Shown: positions 55,246-63,157 of the stretch, piece by piece
Position numbering within the stretch: position 1 is the first letter of the stretch
How the letters are laid out: every line of letters begins with the position of its first letter
DNA from: Streptomyces sp. NRRL WC-3742
GTDB taxonomy: Bacteria; Actinomycetota; Actinomycetes; Streptomycetales; Streptomycetaceae
DNA: 64,000 nucleotides
Assembly: GCF_000720635.1 (NCBI RefSeq)
Contig: NZ_JOCF01000015.1
Location: 40,701 to 104,700, forward strand
Reading direction: 5' to 3'
Made by a program: the position numbers and the translations under genes
Notes under the pieces: generated by a model
The model's input: the letters and a program-made list of their open reading frames with translations, nothing else
What the model was told of the DNA's origin: nothing
Databases searched by the model: none

Positions 55246-55449
55246 TCAGGCGGATGCGGCGGGCCGGTCGGCCCAGCCCGGGGCGCCCCGGTCCTCCAGG
55301 CGCTCGCGCAGGCCGCCGAGTGCGGCGGTGAGCAGCCGGGAGACGTGCATCTGGGAGACGCCGACGCGCTCGGCGATCTCGGACTGGGTGCAGCCGTCCC
55401 AGAAGCGGAGCTTGAGCACGGTCTGCTCGCGCAGCGGCACCCGCGGGCG
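55246..55449 (-). pseudogene. Truncated sigma factor (region 4 only, SigB/SigF group)
   Basis: The frame encodes LREQTVLKLRFWDGCTQSEI followed by AERVGVSQMHVSRLLTAALG and a short end, which is sigma-70 region 4 with its recognition helix. Regions 2 and 3 are absent; upstream sequence in this frame is non-homologous and runs against a small proline-rich gene. It is the remnant of a SigB-like stress sigma factor. Confidence 0.7.
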
Positions 55450-55547
55450 CCGACTCGCCTTTTCACCCGATGGGCCCGATTCACACGCCTCCCTCCGGGG
55501 TACACGCGCACCTCGCATCAGCCGCGACGACCGAGAAGAGCGAGGCC

Positions 55548-55709
55548 ATGACCATCCCGCCACCCCTCGACCCGGACACCGATCCGATCCCCCACCCGAA
55601 CCCCGGACCGCGCCCGGGCGAGGAACCCCGGCCGATTCCGCCACCCGTACCGCCGTTCCCCGACCCCGATCCGGCGCCGCCGCCCATGCCGGAGCCTTCA
55701 CCAGCCTGA
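55548..55709 (+). CDS. Short proline-rich protein (53 aa)
   Basis: A 53-residue frame, MTIPPPLDPDTDPIPHPNPG then PRPIPPPVPPFPDPDPAPPP, with about half Pro and many Asp/Glu, no signal peptide and no domain. Low-complexity proteins like this occur in streptomycetes as hypothetical genes. GAGG lies just before the ATG. It overlaps, on the opposite strand, the upstream extension of the sigma-factor frame. Confidence 0.45.
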   Translation: MTIPPPLDPDTDPIPHPNPGPRPGEEPRPIPPPVPPFPDPDPAPPPMPEPSPA

Positions 55710-55720
55710 GCGCACCACGG

Positions 55721-55838
55721 CACTACTTCCGTAGTGGCACTACATCTGCAGTGCCACTACGGAAGTAGTGACGATGCGGATGTCGTGCGACTGCACCGGT
55801 AGTCGCACTACGGAAGTAGTGGCACTACGAATGTAGTT
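55721..55838 (+). repeat. Seven-unit 17-bp-period palindromic array
   Basis: Starting at 55721, 55738, 55755, 55772, 55789, 55806 and 55823 are 16-base units plus one spacer base. Units 1, 3 and 6 are exact CACTAC-N4-GTAGTG palindromes (unit 1 TTCC, units 3 and 6 GGAA centres); units 2 and 7 have one arm mismatch; unit 5 is GACTGC-ACCG-GTAGTC with an outer C/G swap that keeps pairing; unit 4 (CGATGC-GGAT-GTCGTG) has decayed. Units 1-3 together also form a 21-bp perfect stem (55721-55741 with 55750-55770). It lies between two convergent genes. It may be a tandem terminator, a protein-binding array or a minisatellite. Confidence 0.9.
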
Positions 55839-55857
55839 CCAGGCCGCCGCCGACCAC

Positions 55858-56304
55858 TCAGGGCCGCTCCAGCGGCGACGGCACCTCCAGCCAGACCAGC
55901 TTCCCCTCCCTCTCCGGCACCGACCCCCAGGCCCCGGCGAGCCGGTCGACCACCCGCAGGCCGTGGCCGCCCGGACGGGCCGGGCCCGCGTACGGGAGCA
56001 GCCGGGGCGGCACCGGGCTGGCGTCCGTCACCTCCACCCGCAGCCGGGCGCCGTCCCAGTTCAACCGCAGTTCGCGCGGGCCGCCGGGGGCGTGCAGGCA
56101 GGCGTTGCTGACCAGTTCCGACACCATCAGCAGGACGTCCTCCGAGACGGCCTGCTGCTCCTCGTCGACTGCGGGCAGCCAGTCCCAGGACTGAAGGGCC
56201 TGCCGACTGAACTCGCGGCACCGCTGCACGGCGCCCTCGCTGCCCGCCAGCGCGAGCCGCCTGGTCTGTCCGGTGCCCGCAGGCGGGCTCCCGACGCGGT
56301 TCAC
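55858..56304 (-). CDS. HATPase_c-type ATP-binding protein (RsbW-like)
   Basis: A 148-residue serine-kinase-type anti-sigma-like ATPase. The N box is LLMVSELVSNACLHAPGG, the G1 region VEVTDASPVPPRL and the G2 region PGGHGLRVVDRLAGAWG. Such proteins are abundant in streptomycetes and control sigma factors or their antagonists. The start is GTG at 56304 preceded by GGAGG. The truncated sigma factor 800 bases away might be a relic of a partner. Confidence 0.85.
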   Translation of the reverse strand: MNRVGSPPAGTGQTRRLALAGSEGAVQRCREFSRQALQSWDWLPAVDEEQQAVSEDVLLMVSELVSNACLHAPGGPRELRLNWDGARLRVEVTDASPVPPRLLPYAGPARPGGHGLRVVDRLAGAWGSVPEREGKLVWLEVPSPLERP

Positions 56305-56568
56305 TGAGCGCCTCCGTTCAGGACGAGCCGGGCGAGTTGGGCGAGTTGGGCAGACCGGGCGCGTCCACCGAGCCGAGGGCCGACGCGCGGTCGGGGTGGA
56401 TGCGGAGCACTCGCCGTCCCGACCATCATGCCGCGCGGCGCCTCCCGCCGCGCGAACGGCCGACGGGCCACAGGCGGCCGGGCGGCGGGCCGCATGGAAC
56501 GCCCGTACCCGGGCACACGCCGCGCGGGGCGGAGTTCGCCCCCGTCGACGACGATAGGAGAGTGCGCC

Positions 56569-56746
56569 ATGGGCATGGAGGAGCGGATGCGCGGACTAAT
56601 CCGACAATGCCGGTGAGGAGACCAAGGAGTCCGCCGGGAAGGCCGTGGACGACCACAAGGACGAGGTCCGGAAGCGCGGCGGGCAGCTGAAGGACGATCT
56701 GCGGCAGGCCGCGCAGGAGAAGCTCAAGCAGATGGGGAGGAGCTGA
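56569..56746 (+). pseudogene. Small CsbD-like gene with a one-base insertion
   Basis: The start MGMEERMRGL and the rest NAGEETKESAGKAVDDHKDE-type sequence (ending LRQAAQEKLKQMGRS) lie in different frames. Removing one A in CTAATCC (56598-56599) joins them into a 58-residue charged helical protein of CsbD/antitoxin-like composition. The 178-base length (3n+1) fits one added base. SD AGGAG precedes the ATG. It may be a real mutation or a sequencing error. Confidence 0.6.
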
Positions 56747-56821
56747 CCGCCGGCCCGTGAACCCGAGCCGCACGAGCCGCACGAGCCGCACGACTGAGCC
56801 GATCCCGGAGGGAGGTCCCCC

Positions 56822-57994
56822 GTGGGAAGGAAGGGCGCCGGTCGCCCCCGCTCGCCCCGGGTCCCGGCCCGAGTGCATGCCCGGGTCCCTGCCCGCGTGA
56901 GGCCCCGCCGCGCCGTAGGCCCGCCGGCCGACGACCGGGTCCCGCCCGGGCTGCGCACCGCTGCCGGGTACACCTGGCGGCTGCTGCTGCTCGGCGTGGC
57001 CGCGTACCTGGCCGTCGAGGTGCTGGGGCGGCTTCAGCTGCCGGTCGTCGCCGTGTTCATGGCGCTGGTGATCACCTCCGTGCTGCGCCCGCTGGTCGAC
57101 CTGTTCGCCCGGGTGCTGCCGCGCTCGCTGGCCGTATTGCTGGCCTTCCTCCTCGCCGCCGTGGTCGTCGGCGGGGTCCTGGCCCTGGTCGGCACCACCG
57201 TCGCCGACGAGTGGAGCCGGCTGGGCACCGAACTGCGCGGGGGCCTCGCCCGGATCGACCACTGGCTCACCGGCGCCCCCTTCCACCTGCGCCCCGGCAC
57301 GGTGACGGACCTGCGCGCGAAGATCGCCGCCTTCGTCGCCGCCCACCGCCAGGCGCTGCTGAACACGGCGCTCAGCGGCGCGAGTCGCGCGGTCGAGCTG
57401 CTCACCGGACTGGCGCTCGCGGTGTTCTGCTCGGTGTTCTTCCTGCACTCCGGCGACCGGATGTGGCGCTGGGCGGAGTCCCTGCTGCCGGACCGGGCCC
57501 GCCCCGCGTGGGACCGGGCCGGGCGCACCGCCTGGCGCACCTTCGCCGGCTACACCCGTGGGGTGCTGATCGTGGCGGCCACCAACGCCGTGCTGGTGGG
57601 CATCGCCCTGGCCGTGCTGCGGGTGCCGCTCGTCGTCCCGCTGGTCGTGCTGGAGTTCGTGGCGGCGCTCGTGCCGCTGATCGGCTCCCCGATCGCGCTG
57701 GCCGTCGCCGCCCTGGTGGCGCTGGCCGCGCGGGGGCCGGTGGTCGCGCTGCTGGTGCTCGCCCTGATCGTGGTGATCGGCCAGGTCGAGGGCCATCTGC
57801 TGCACCCGCTGGTCCTGGGCTGGTCGGTGCGCCTCCATCCGGTGGCCGTCGCGCTGTCGGTGATCGGCGGCGCCGTCCTGGGCGGGGTGCTGGGCGCGGT
57901 GGTGGCCGTCCCGGTGGTGTCCGTGGCCTGGGCGGTGTTCGGGGAACTGCGCGATCACGGCCCGTCAGCACCTGTCAGGGACCGTTCACCCTGA
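56822..57994 (+). CDS. AI-2E-family transporter (PerM-like)
   Basis: A 390-residue membrane protein with about seven to eight helices. Typical are WRLLLLGVAAYLAVEVLGRL, the long amphipathic stretch HWLTGAPFHLRPGTVTDLRA, VFCSVFFLHSGDRMW and the conserved IGQVEGHLLHPLVLGWSVRL near the end. The family was named for AI-2 export but transported substrates are mostly unknown. GTG start with GGAGGGAGG upstream. A GAGCCGCAC repeat (three copies, 56765-56791) lies just before it. Confidence 0.88.
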   Translation: MGRKGAGRPRSPRVPARVHARVPARVRPRRAVGPPADDRVPPGLRTAAGYTWRLLLLGVAAYLAVEVLGRLQLPVVAVFMALVITSVLRPLVDLFARVLPRSLAVLLAFLLAAVVVGGVLALVGTTVADEWSRLGTELRGGLARIDHWLTGAPFHLRPGTVTDLRAKIAAFVAAHRQALLNTALSGASRAVELLTGLALAVFCSVFFLHSGDRMWRWAESLLPDRARPAWDRAGRTAWRTFAGYTRGVLIVAATNAVLVGIALAVLRVPLVVPLVVLEFVAALVPLIGSPIALAVAALVALAARGPVVALLVLALIVVIGQVEGHLLHPLVLGWSVRLHPVAVALSVIGGAVLGGVLGAVVAVPVVSVAWAVFGELRDHGPSAPVRDRSP

Positions 57995-57998
57995 CAGG
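57971..57998 (+). terminator. Hairpin overlapping the end of the AI-2E-family gene
   Basis: A perfect 10-bp inverted repeat, CCTGTCAGGG (57971-57980) and CCCTGACAGG (57989-57998), overlaps the stop codon (57992-57994) and lies 18 bases before the kinase GTG. It can be a terminator, or an operator/attenuator for the kinase gene. Confidence 0.5.
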
Positions 57999-58015
57999 CC
58001 CTAAGGTAGGGACCT

Positions 58016-59434
58016 GTGACAGCAGCGAACGGGGCACTCGTCGGGGGGCGCTACCGCCTTCTCGACCTCATCGGGCAGGGCGGCATGGGCCGCGTATGGC
58101 TGGGGCGGGACGAAACGCTGGGGCGGGACGTCGCCGTGAAGGAGGTGCTGCTGCCCTCCGGCGTGACGGAGGAGCACCGCGAGCAGCTCCTCCAGCGCAC
58201 GTTGCGCGAGGCGCTCGCCGCCGCGCGGCTCAACCACCCGGGCATCATCACCGTGCACGACGTGGTCGAGCACGAGGGCGCACCGGTGATCGTCATGGAG
58301 TACGTCACCGGCGCCTCGCTCGCCGTCGCGCTCGAGCGCGACGGCGCGCTGCCGGTGCAGCGGGTGGCCGAGATCGGCGCCGCCATGGTGAAGGCCCTTC
58401 AGAAGGCCCACGCGGCGGGGATCGTCCACCGGGACCTCAAGCCGGACAACGTGCTGCTGATGGACGAGCGCGTCGTCCTCACCGACTTCGGCATCGCGCA
58501 CATGGCGGACGCGACCACGGCGCTCACCCGCACCGGCGCCGTCGTCGGCACCCCCGCGTACATGGCCCCCGAGCAGTTGGAGGGCAGGCCCCCGACGCCC
58601 GCCAACGACCTGTGGTCGCTGGGCGCGACGCTGTACGCGGCGGTGGAGGGCGAGGCGCCCTTCCACGCGGAGACGTTCAGCGCGCTGTGCATCGCCGTCG
58701 TCACCCAGCCGCCGCGACCGATGCGGCGCGCGGGCGCCCTCGGGGCGGTGCTGGCCGCTCTGCTGACCAAGGACCCGGCGCAGCGGCTGACGGCGGAGCA
58801 GGCGCTGGCGGCGCTGGAGTCGGTGGCGCGTACGGGCGTGGCCCCGGCTGTACTCCCCGTAGCGGCCCCGGTCGTGCCCGCGCAGGCGCCGTCGCCCGGG
58901 TTCGGGCCTCCGCCGTCGTACTACCAGGTGGCGCAGCCCCAGCCGCAGCAACCCCAGCCCCAGCCCTGGCCCGCGCAGCCACCGGCCGTCGGCTCCTACG
59001 CACCGACACCCGCGCCCGTACCGGCACTCACCGCCGTCACCACCCGGCCCCCGGCGAGCCCGGCCTCGGCGCGCCTGGTGCGCTTCGTCGGCTGCCTGGC
59101 CCTGCTGTGGATCGTCGGCACCGTGCTGCCGTGGAACTACCTGGGCCGGATGCCGTCCTCCTTCGTCCCGTACGCGGTCGTGACCACCGTCGTGATCGCC
59201 CTCCTGCACGCCCTGCCGCGCCCCCGGCTGAACCCGGCACTGGCGTGGGTGCTGCTGTTCGTCGCCGACGTGCTGCTGTTCTTCGTGACCCGGGAGGTCG
59301 TCGCGGTCGAGCTGCTGGGCATCCCGACCCTGGGCTTCGGGGACACCCCGGCGCAGATCGCCGTCAACATGCTGTTCGTCTCCACCGGCGCCTGGCTCCT
59401 GTGGTGGAAGGTCCCCGGCAGCCGTCCCAGCTGA
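58016..59434 (+). CDS. Membrane Ser/Thr protein kinase
   Basis: A 472-residue Hanks-type kinase with all key motifs: IGQGGMGRVWLGRD, the Lys in VAVKEVLLPSG, HRDLKPDNVLL, the DFGIAHM motif and MAPEQLEG. A Gln/Pro-rich linker (QPQPQQPQPQPWPAQPP) separates it from a C-terminal block of four hydrophobic helices (from about 355), unlike PknB-type kinases with a single helix and PASTA repeats. Start GTG at 58016. Substrates are unknown; it may respond to a membrane signal. Confidence 0.93.
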   Translation: MTAANGALVGGRYRLLDLIGQGGMGRVWLGRDETLGRDVAVKEVLLPSGVTEEHREQLLQRTLREALAAARLNHPGIITVHDVVEHEGAPVIVMEYVTGASLAVALERDGALPVQRVAEIGAAMVKALQKAHAAGIVHRDLKPDNVLLMDERVVLTDFGIAHMADATTALTRTGAVVGTPAYMAPEQLEGRPPTPANDLWSLGATLYAAVEGEAPFHAETFSALCIAVVTQPPRPMRRAGALGAVLAALLTKDPAQRLTAEQALAALESVARTGVAPAVLPVAAPVVPAQAPSPGFGPPPSYYQVAQPQPQQPQPQPWPAQPPAVGSYAPTPAPVPALTAVTTRPPASPASARLVRFVGCLALLWIVGTVLPWNYLGRMPSSFVPYAVVTTVVIALLHALPRPRLNPALAWVLLFVADVLLFFVTREVVAVELLGIPTLGFGDTPAQIAVNMLFVSTGAWLLWWKVPGSRPS

Positions 59435-59477
59435 CTCCACATCATCTGGGACGTCTCCAGTTCCGCCCGCGCTCATC

Positions 59478-59507
59478 GTCTCAAAGCCCAGGTCAGCGAC
59501 CTGAGAC
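59478..59507 (+). terminator. Possible composite hairpin after the kinase gene
   Basis: GTCTCA (59478-59483) pairs with TGAGAC (59502-59507) and an inner AGGTC-AGC-GACCT (59490-59502) pairs with itself, 44 bases after the kinase stop. The rest of the 251 bases before the next gene holds no recognised site. Confidence 0.4.
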
Positions 59508-59685
59508 ACCCTCAGCGAGGTCCTCGGCCGGGTGGGACGCCGTCGAGCGGGTCGGCCGCGTGCCTACGGTTGTGGCCGAGCCGGGAAGCCCGTCAAGGGC
59601 ACCTCGGCTCGGCCCGGCCACCGTCGTGACGAGCTTCGGCGGCCGGGCGGACCATCCGCTCACTCGACCCACGGGGACGAACCAC

Positions 59686-60084
59686 ATGAAGAAGATCACG
59701 GCCGCTCTCGGCCTCGCCGCCACGCTCGCCGCGTCCACCATCGCGCTCGCGCCGTCGGCCTCCGCCATCAACTGCCAGGAGAACAGCCTCACCACTGGCG
59801 GCCAGGGGAACGTGTGGGACACCGCCGTCAAGGCCGCCGACGACTGCCACGACGTCAACCTGGTCTCGGCCGGTGCCGCCGGCGGCGTCGGCTACGACGG
59901 CTACATGGGCATGTACAAGGACGGCAACGGCTACTGGCACTCCGCGGCCTCCGGCTACCACTGGCTGAACGACGGCTACTACAGCCTCGGCTCGGTCGTC
60001 CTGATCTCCAACCTCACCGCCGGCCGGACCTTCGGCGTCTCCGAGTACAAGAGCCTCGCCGGCAACGTCCACGTCCAGCACTGA
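59686..60084 (+). CDS. Small secreted protein
   Basis: A 132-residue protein with a clear signal peptide (KKITAALGLAATLAASTIAL, cleavage after APSASA). The mature part of about 100 residues is Gly/Tyr/Asn-rich (GYDGYMGMYKDGNGYWHSAA) with two Cys (INCQ and DDCHD) that could bond. No family is recognised; similar short extracytoplasmic proteins of streptomycetes are annotated hypothetical. ATG at 59686 with GGGGA upstream. Confidence 0.75.
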   Translation: MKKITAALGLAATLAASTIALAPSASAINCQENSLTTGGQGNVWDTAVKAADDCHDVNLVSAGAAGGVGYDGYMGMYKDGNGYWHSAASGYHWLNDGYYSLGSVVLISNLTAGRTFGVSEYKSLAGNVHVQH

Positions 60085-60109
60085 CACCGGGGGCCGCGAA
60101 GGCCCCGAC

Positions 60110-60151
60110 GCCGCCGGCAGGCGCACCGCACCCCGTGCGCCTGCCGGCGGC
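60110..60151 (+). terminator. 17-bp perfect-stem terminator
   Basis: Bases 60110-60126 and 60135-60151 are perfect inverted repeats with an 8-base loop, 26 bases after the stop of the secreted-protein gene. Confidence 0.85.
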
Positions 60152-60195
60152 ACCCCGGTCACCGTCGACCACCGACCACCGAGAGAAACGGCACC

Positions 60196-61086
60196 ATGCG
60201 ACGCCCCACCCGGCACCCCCGCCGGTCCGCCGGCACCATCGCGGCCCTCGTGGGCACGCTCCTGCTCCTCGGTCCGACGGCGTGCTCCAGCCCGGCCGAC
60301 CACCCCGACCCCGCCGCACGGGCGGCGGGGGGCTCGGCCGCGCCTGTACCGCCGACCCCCGTGACGCGGACGATGCCGTCGGACATCACGCCCATGCTGC
60401 TGCCGTCGACCGGCGCGGAGACCCGCTGGTCCCAGGGCCTGGACACCTTCGCCACCCTCGCCGGGAACGCCGCCACCCGCGCCTGCGCCCACTCCCGGGG
60501 CACCGCGGAGCCCGACACGATGCCCGGCATGTTCCTCCGGACCATGGACATCCCCGACCTCCCCTTCATCCAGGCGCACGGCTTCAGCGGCGGCTTCGCC
60601 CCCGGAGAGCCCGCGACCGGTTCGGCCGGGGCCCCGAAGCCTCCGAGCGCCGAGCAGCAGCAGTGCCTGCAGGAGGGTAAGAAGGCCGCGCAGGAGCTGA
60701 AGGGCCTCTACGCTCCGTTGCAGTCGCAGTGGTACTCCCAGATGGCCTCCCTCCGGCACACCCCCGACGTCCAGGCCGCCTACCAGCGCTTCAACTCCTG
60801 CCTGGCCGAGCACGGCGTGAAGGCCAAGGACGAGGACGCCGTCTTCGCCCAGGTCGACCAGCTCACCCAGGACGGCGACACCACCGCCACCGCGCACCTC
60901 GGCGAGATCTACGCCGCCTGCATGGCACCGGTGGAGGCCGTCCGGGAGCCGATCCGCGCGAAGCAGCGGGACGACTTCCGCGCCGGGCACGCGGCCGAAC
61001 TCGCCGCGCTGAGCAGCTCCCTGCCCAAGAAGATCCACGAGTTCGAGGAGCGCTACGGCCTCCAGATCGCGTTCCCCACGCCCTGA
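60196..61086 (+). CDS. Lipoprotein of unknown function
   Basis: A 296-residue exported lipoprotein. The N-terminal signal (AALVGTLLLLGPTACSS) ends in a lipobox-like LGPTAC, so Cys30 is the probable lipid-anchored residue. The body is mostly alpha-helical and charged, with four further Cys that could form two disulfides (RACAHSRG, QQCLQEGKK, NSCLAEHG, AACMAPVE). The Cys spacing and helical content suggest a small helical-bundle extracytoplasmic protein; no family recognised. A strong hairpin follows. Confidence 0.8.
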   Translation: MRRPTRHPRRSAGTIAALVGTLLLLGPTACSSPADHPDPAARAAGGSAAPVPPTPVTRTMPSDITPMLLPSTGAETRWSQGLDTFATLAGNAATRACAHSRGTAEPDTMPGMFLRTMDIPDLPFIQAHGFSGGFAPGEPATGSAGAPKPPSAEQQQCLQEGKKAAQELKGLYAPLQSQWYSQMASLRHTPDVQAAYQRFNSCLAEHGVKAKDEDAVFAQVDQLTQDGDTTATAHLGEIYAACMAPVEAVREPIRAKQRDDFRAGHAAELAALSSSLPKKIHEFEERYGLQIAFPTP

Positions 61087-61127
61087 CCCTCGATACGCCG
61101 TGACCGCAGCGCGTCGACCGCAGCTCC

Positions 61128-61157
61128 GTGAGCCCCGCCCACCCGGGCGGGGCTCAC
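61128..61157 (+). terminator. 13-bp perfect-stem terminator
   Basis: GTGAGCCCCGCCC (61128-61140) and GGGCGGGGCTCAC (61145-61157) pair perfectly with a 4-base loop, 41 bases after the lipoprotein stop. Confidence 0.85.
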
Positions 61158-61232
61158 GTCGTCGTGCGGATCACCCGCCCGCGCCAAGGCAGTTGTGAAT
61201 CGATCGGACGCTCAACCACGGGAGGGCACACC

Positions 61233-61340
61233 ATCGGCGAGCCCCTGGTCTCCCAGGCCAGGGCCTACGTCCAGGCCCTCATGACCGCGACGGCCAGCTC
61301 CTACGCCTGGCACGAGACCACCGGCCGCCTCCGCCCGTAA
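61233..61340 (+). CDS. Possible 35-aa peptide with a non-standard ATC start
   Basis: A G/C-rich frame of 36 codons ends at a TAA (61338-61340) and has no ATG, GTG or TTG at a suitable place; a strong SD (GGGAGGG, 61220-61226) sits six bases before an ATC at 61233. The encoded sequence would be IGEPLVSQARAYVQALMTAT and so on, with an internal Met at residue 17. It lies between a terminator and a convergent LuxR-type regulator gene. It may be a rare AUC-started gene, a fragment of a larger gene, or chance. Confidence 0.3.
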   Translation: MGEPLVSQARAYVQALMTATASSYAWHETTGRLRP

Positions 61341-61355
61341 CGGCCCACCCCGGCG

Positions 61356-62327
61356 TCAGAGCCACCCCCGGTGGGCGGCCTTGATGCCCGCCTCGAAGCG
61401 GCTGCTGGCACCGAGCCGCTCCATGATCGAGGACATGTGGCGGCCGACCGTACGCGAGGAGACGCCCAGGCGCTGGCCGACGGCGTCGTCGGTCAGGCCG
61501 GAGCTCAGCAGGCGCAGGAGTTCGCGCTCGGTCGCGGTAAGGCCCGTCCGGGGGTCCTCGGGCTGGGCGGCACCGAGGGGGACGGCCGTGTTCCACGCCT
61601 GCTCGTAGAAGTCGAGCAGGGCAGCGAGGATGCCCGGTTCGGTGATGTACAGGGCGCCCTTGCGATTGTCCGCGGGGTCGATCGGCACGAGCGCCTGGGT
61701 CCGGTCGACCACGACCATGCGCTGGGGGATCGTGGGCGCGGTGCGGACCTCGCTGCCCCGGCCGAGGAGCCAGTGGGCGTAGGCCCCGACGTGGGGCTGG
61801 CTGCGGGTGGCGTCCTGGTAGAGCGTGCGCATGGTGATGCCCCTGCCGAGAGCCTCCGCATCGGCGGGGCGGCCGGCGTCGAGGTCCTCCGGGCGCTGGC
61901 ATCCTGGCTGGCTGCTGAGGACCTCGGTGGTGGCCTCGTGCCCCATCCGCTCGAGGCGGCCCTGGATCGCATCCATCCCGAGCAGCCGTTCGCCGTGGCC
62001 GGCGCGGTGCTCGGCGCGGGCGGCCACCATCTGCGTGACAGCCGCGCGCGAGGCCGCCAACTTGGCCTGACGAGCAGCCAGTTCGGCCTCCTGCACGGCG
62101 AGGACCCCGGCCAGTCCGATCTCGGGACTCACCGCCCTCATCAGCCCGGGGCGGTCTACGGAGACGCGGAGCAGGGTGAGCCGACTCAACTCGTCGAACT
62201 GGTCGTGTACCTCTACGGAGGTCAGGCCGCAGTGGTCGGCAATCTCGTCCACGCCGTAGGAGGGGTGGTCGAGCATGGCCTGGTACACCGCTGCGGCCGA
62301 GGTGGTCAGTCCCAGCACCTCGAGCAT
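61356..62327 (-). CDS. LuxR-type regulator with TrmB-like N-terminal part
   Basis: A 323-residue regulator. The N-terminal 70 residues look like a TrmB/winged-helix segment (LGLTTSAAAVYQAMLDHPSY, IADHCGLTSVEVHDQFDEL), followed by a coiled region AELAARQAKLAASRAAVTQM and a ligand-type domain; the C-terminal HTH is LTATERELLRLLSSGLTDDA with VGQRLGVSSRTVGRHMSSIM. This layout is common among streptomycete orphan regulators. It is divergent from a small secreted peptide gene across a region with strong palindromes, so that gene is a likely target. Confidence 0.88.
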   Translation of the reverse strand: MLEVLGLTTSAAAVYQAMLDHPSYGVDEIADHCGLTSVEVHDQFDELSRLTLLRVSVDRPGLMRAVSPEIGLAGVLAVQEAELAARQAKLAASRAAVTQMVAARAEHRAGHGERLLGMDAIQGRLERMGHEATTEVLSSQPGCQRPEDLDAGRPADAEALGRGITMRTLYQDATRSQPHVGAYAHWLLGRGSEVRTAPTIPQRMVVVDRTQALVPIDPADNRKGALYITEPGILAALLDFYEQAWNTAVPLGAAQPEDPRTGLTATERELLRLLSSGLTDDAVGQRLGVSSRTVGRHMSSIMERLGASSRFEAGIKAAHRGWL

Positions 62328-62443
62328 TCGTTTCCCCCCAAGTGGCCCCGTGGGGCACCCATCTGAACGTCCTCATCCAAACAGATCTCCGATTCTTCGA
62401 GCAAGAACCACCTATCCCCCTATGGGCTGACCTGCGCCTTTTG

Positions 62444-62518
62444 CGCGTGGCCTGCAACGCAGGTCACGCGAATGACCTGTCATGCACATGGCTTACGTGT
62501 CGGACTCCGGACAGTCCG
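62444..62518 (+). promoter_or_regulatory. Palindromes in the LuxR/peptide divergent region
   Basis: CGCGTGGCCTGC-AAC-GCAGGTCACGCG (62444-62470) has 12-base arms with one mismatch; CGGACT-CCGGAC-AGTCCG (62501-62518) is a perfect 6-base-arm repeat. Both lie in the 354-base region between the divergent starts (62327 and 62682), which holds no gene. They are candidate LuxR-dimer sites or overlapping promoter elements. Confidence 0.6.
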
Positions 62519-62681
62519 GTAGGCGACAGCCCGAACACCTTCCGGCGGGGTCGGCGACCGACGAAGCTATTCATCGCCGCCAGGGAAACACCCCGGACGG
62601 CAGCCGGACGAAGCGCCAACCGCGGGGCGCTCCGCCCGTCCTGAACGAGCCGCATCACTCCCATCGGAGGGAACTCCCACC

Positions 62682-62831
62682 ATGCTTCGCACCCGCCTCG
62701 CCCAGGCCGCCGCGGTCGCCACTGTTGCCCTCACCGGGATCGTCCTCGCGCCCTCCGCCGCCACCGCCGCCGACCCGGTCGGCGCCCCCACCCCGGCGGT
62801 GACCCAGGACAGCCTCACCTGGGGCAGCTGA
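62682..62831 (+). CDS. Tiny secreted peptide precursor (49 aa)
   Basis: A 49-residue frame with a good signal peptide: basic start MLRTRLAQ, hydrophobic AAAVATVALTGIVLAPSAAT and likely cleavage at ATA-ADP. The mature peptide would be about 20 residues, ADPVGAPTPAVTQDSLTWGS. Strong SD GGAGGGA precedes the ATG at 62682. It is divergent from the LuxR-type regulator and five bases before the next frame, suggesting a peptide-signal or peptide-effector role; this is inference. Confidence 0.65.
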   Translation: MLRTRLAQAAAVATVALTGIVLAPSAATAADPVGAPTPAVTQDSLTWGS

Positions 62832-62836
62832 GCGAC

Positions 62837-63157
62837 TTGGACATCGTCTACACCTCCCTGATCCCACGGCAGCCCGGGCACCACGTCCACGAGCCGACCG
62901 CCGGGGCAGAGATCGTAGACGCCCTGTGGGCCCACGCACTTCCCGGCGACGGACTCGAGCACGTCAACGCCCGTCCCGAACCCGACCGGGTCGACCTCCT
63001 GCTCTACCTACGCACCCCCGACTCCCCCGATGCGCCCGCCGCGCTCCAGCGCGCCCACGACCTGATCGTGCGCAGCCATCGGACCTCTCCCCGGCTCAAC
63101 CGGCACTACCTGCCGCCGGAGCCGCTCCCGGCACCCGAGGACAGCAGCGCCGGCTGA
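62837..63157 (+). CDS. Hypothetical protein (106 aa) downstream of secreted peptide gene
   Basis: A 106-residue soluble protein (IVYTSLIPRQPGHHVHEPTA, VDLLLYLRTPDSPDAPAALQ, SPRLNRHYLPPEPLPAPEDS) with no signal peptide or known domain. It starts with TTG at 62837, five bases after the stop of the peptide gene, with GGGG upstream, so the two are co-translated. The pairing suggests an accessory of the peptide, such as an immunity or processing factor, but nothing in the sequence proves it. Confidence 0.6.
   Translation: MDIVYTSLIPRQPGHHVHEPTAGAEIVDALWAHALPGDGLEHVNARPEPDRVDLLLYLRTPDSPDAPAALQRAHDLIVRSHRTSPRLNRHYLPPEPLPAPEDSSAG

Noticed and set aside
55721..55838. CRISPR array
   Set aside because: The units are only 17 bases apart with no room for spacers, and there are no cas genes nearby.
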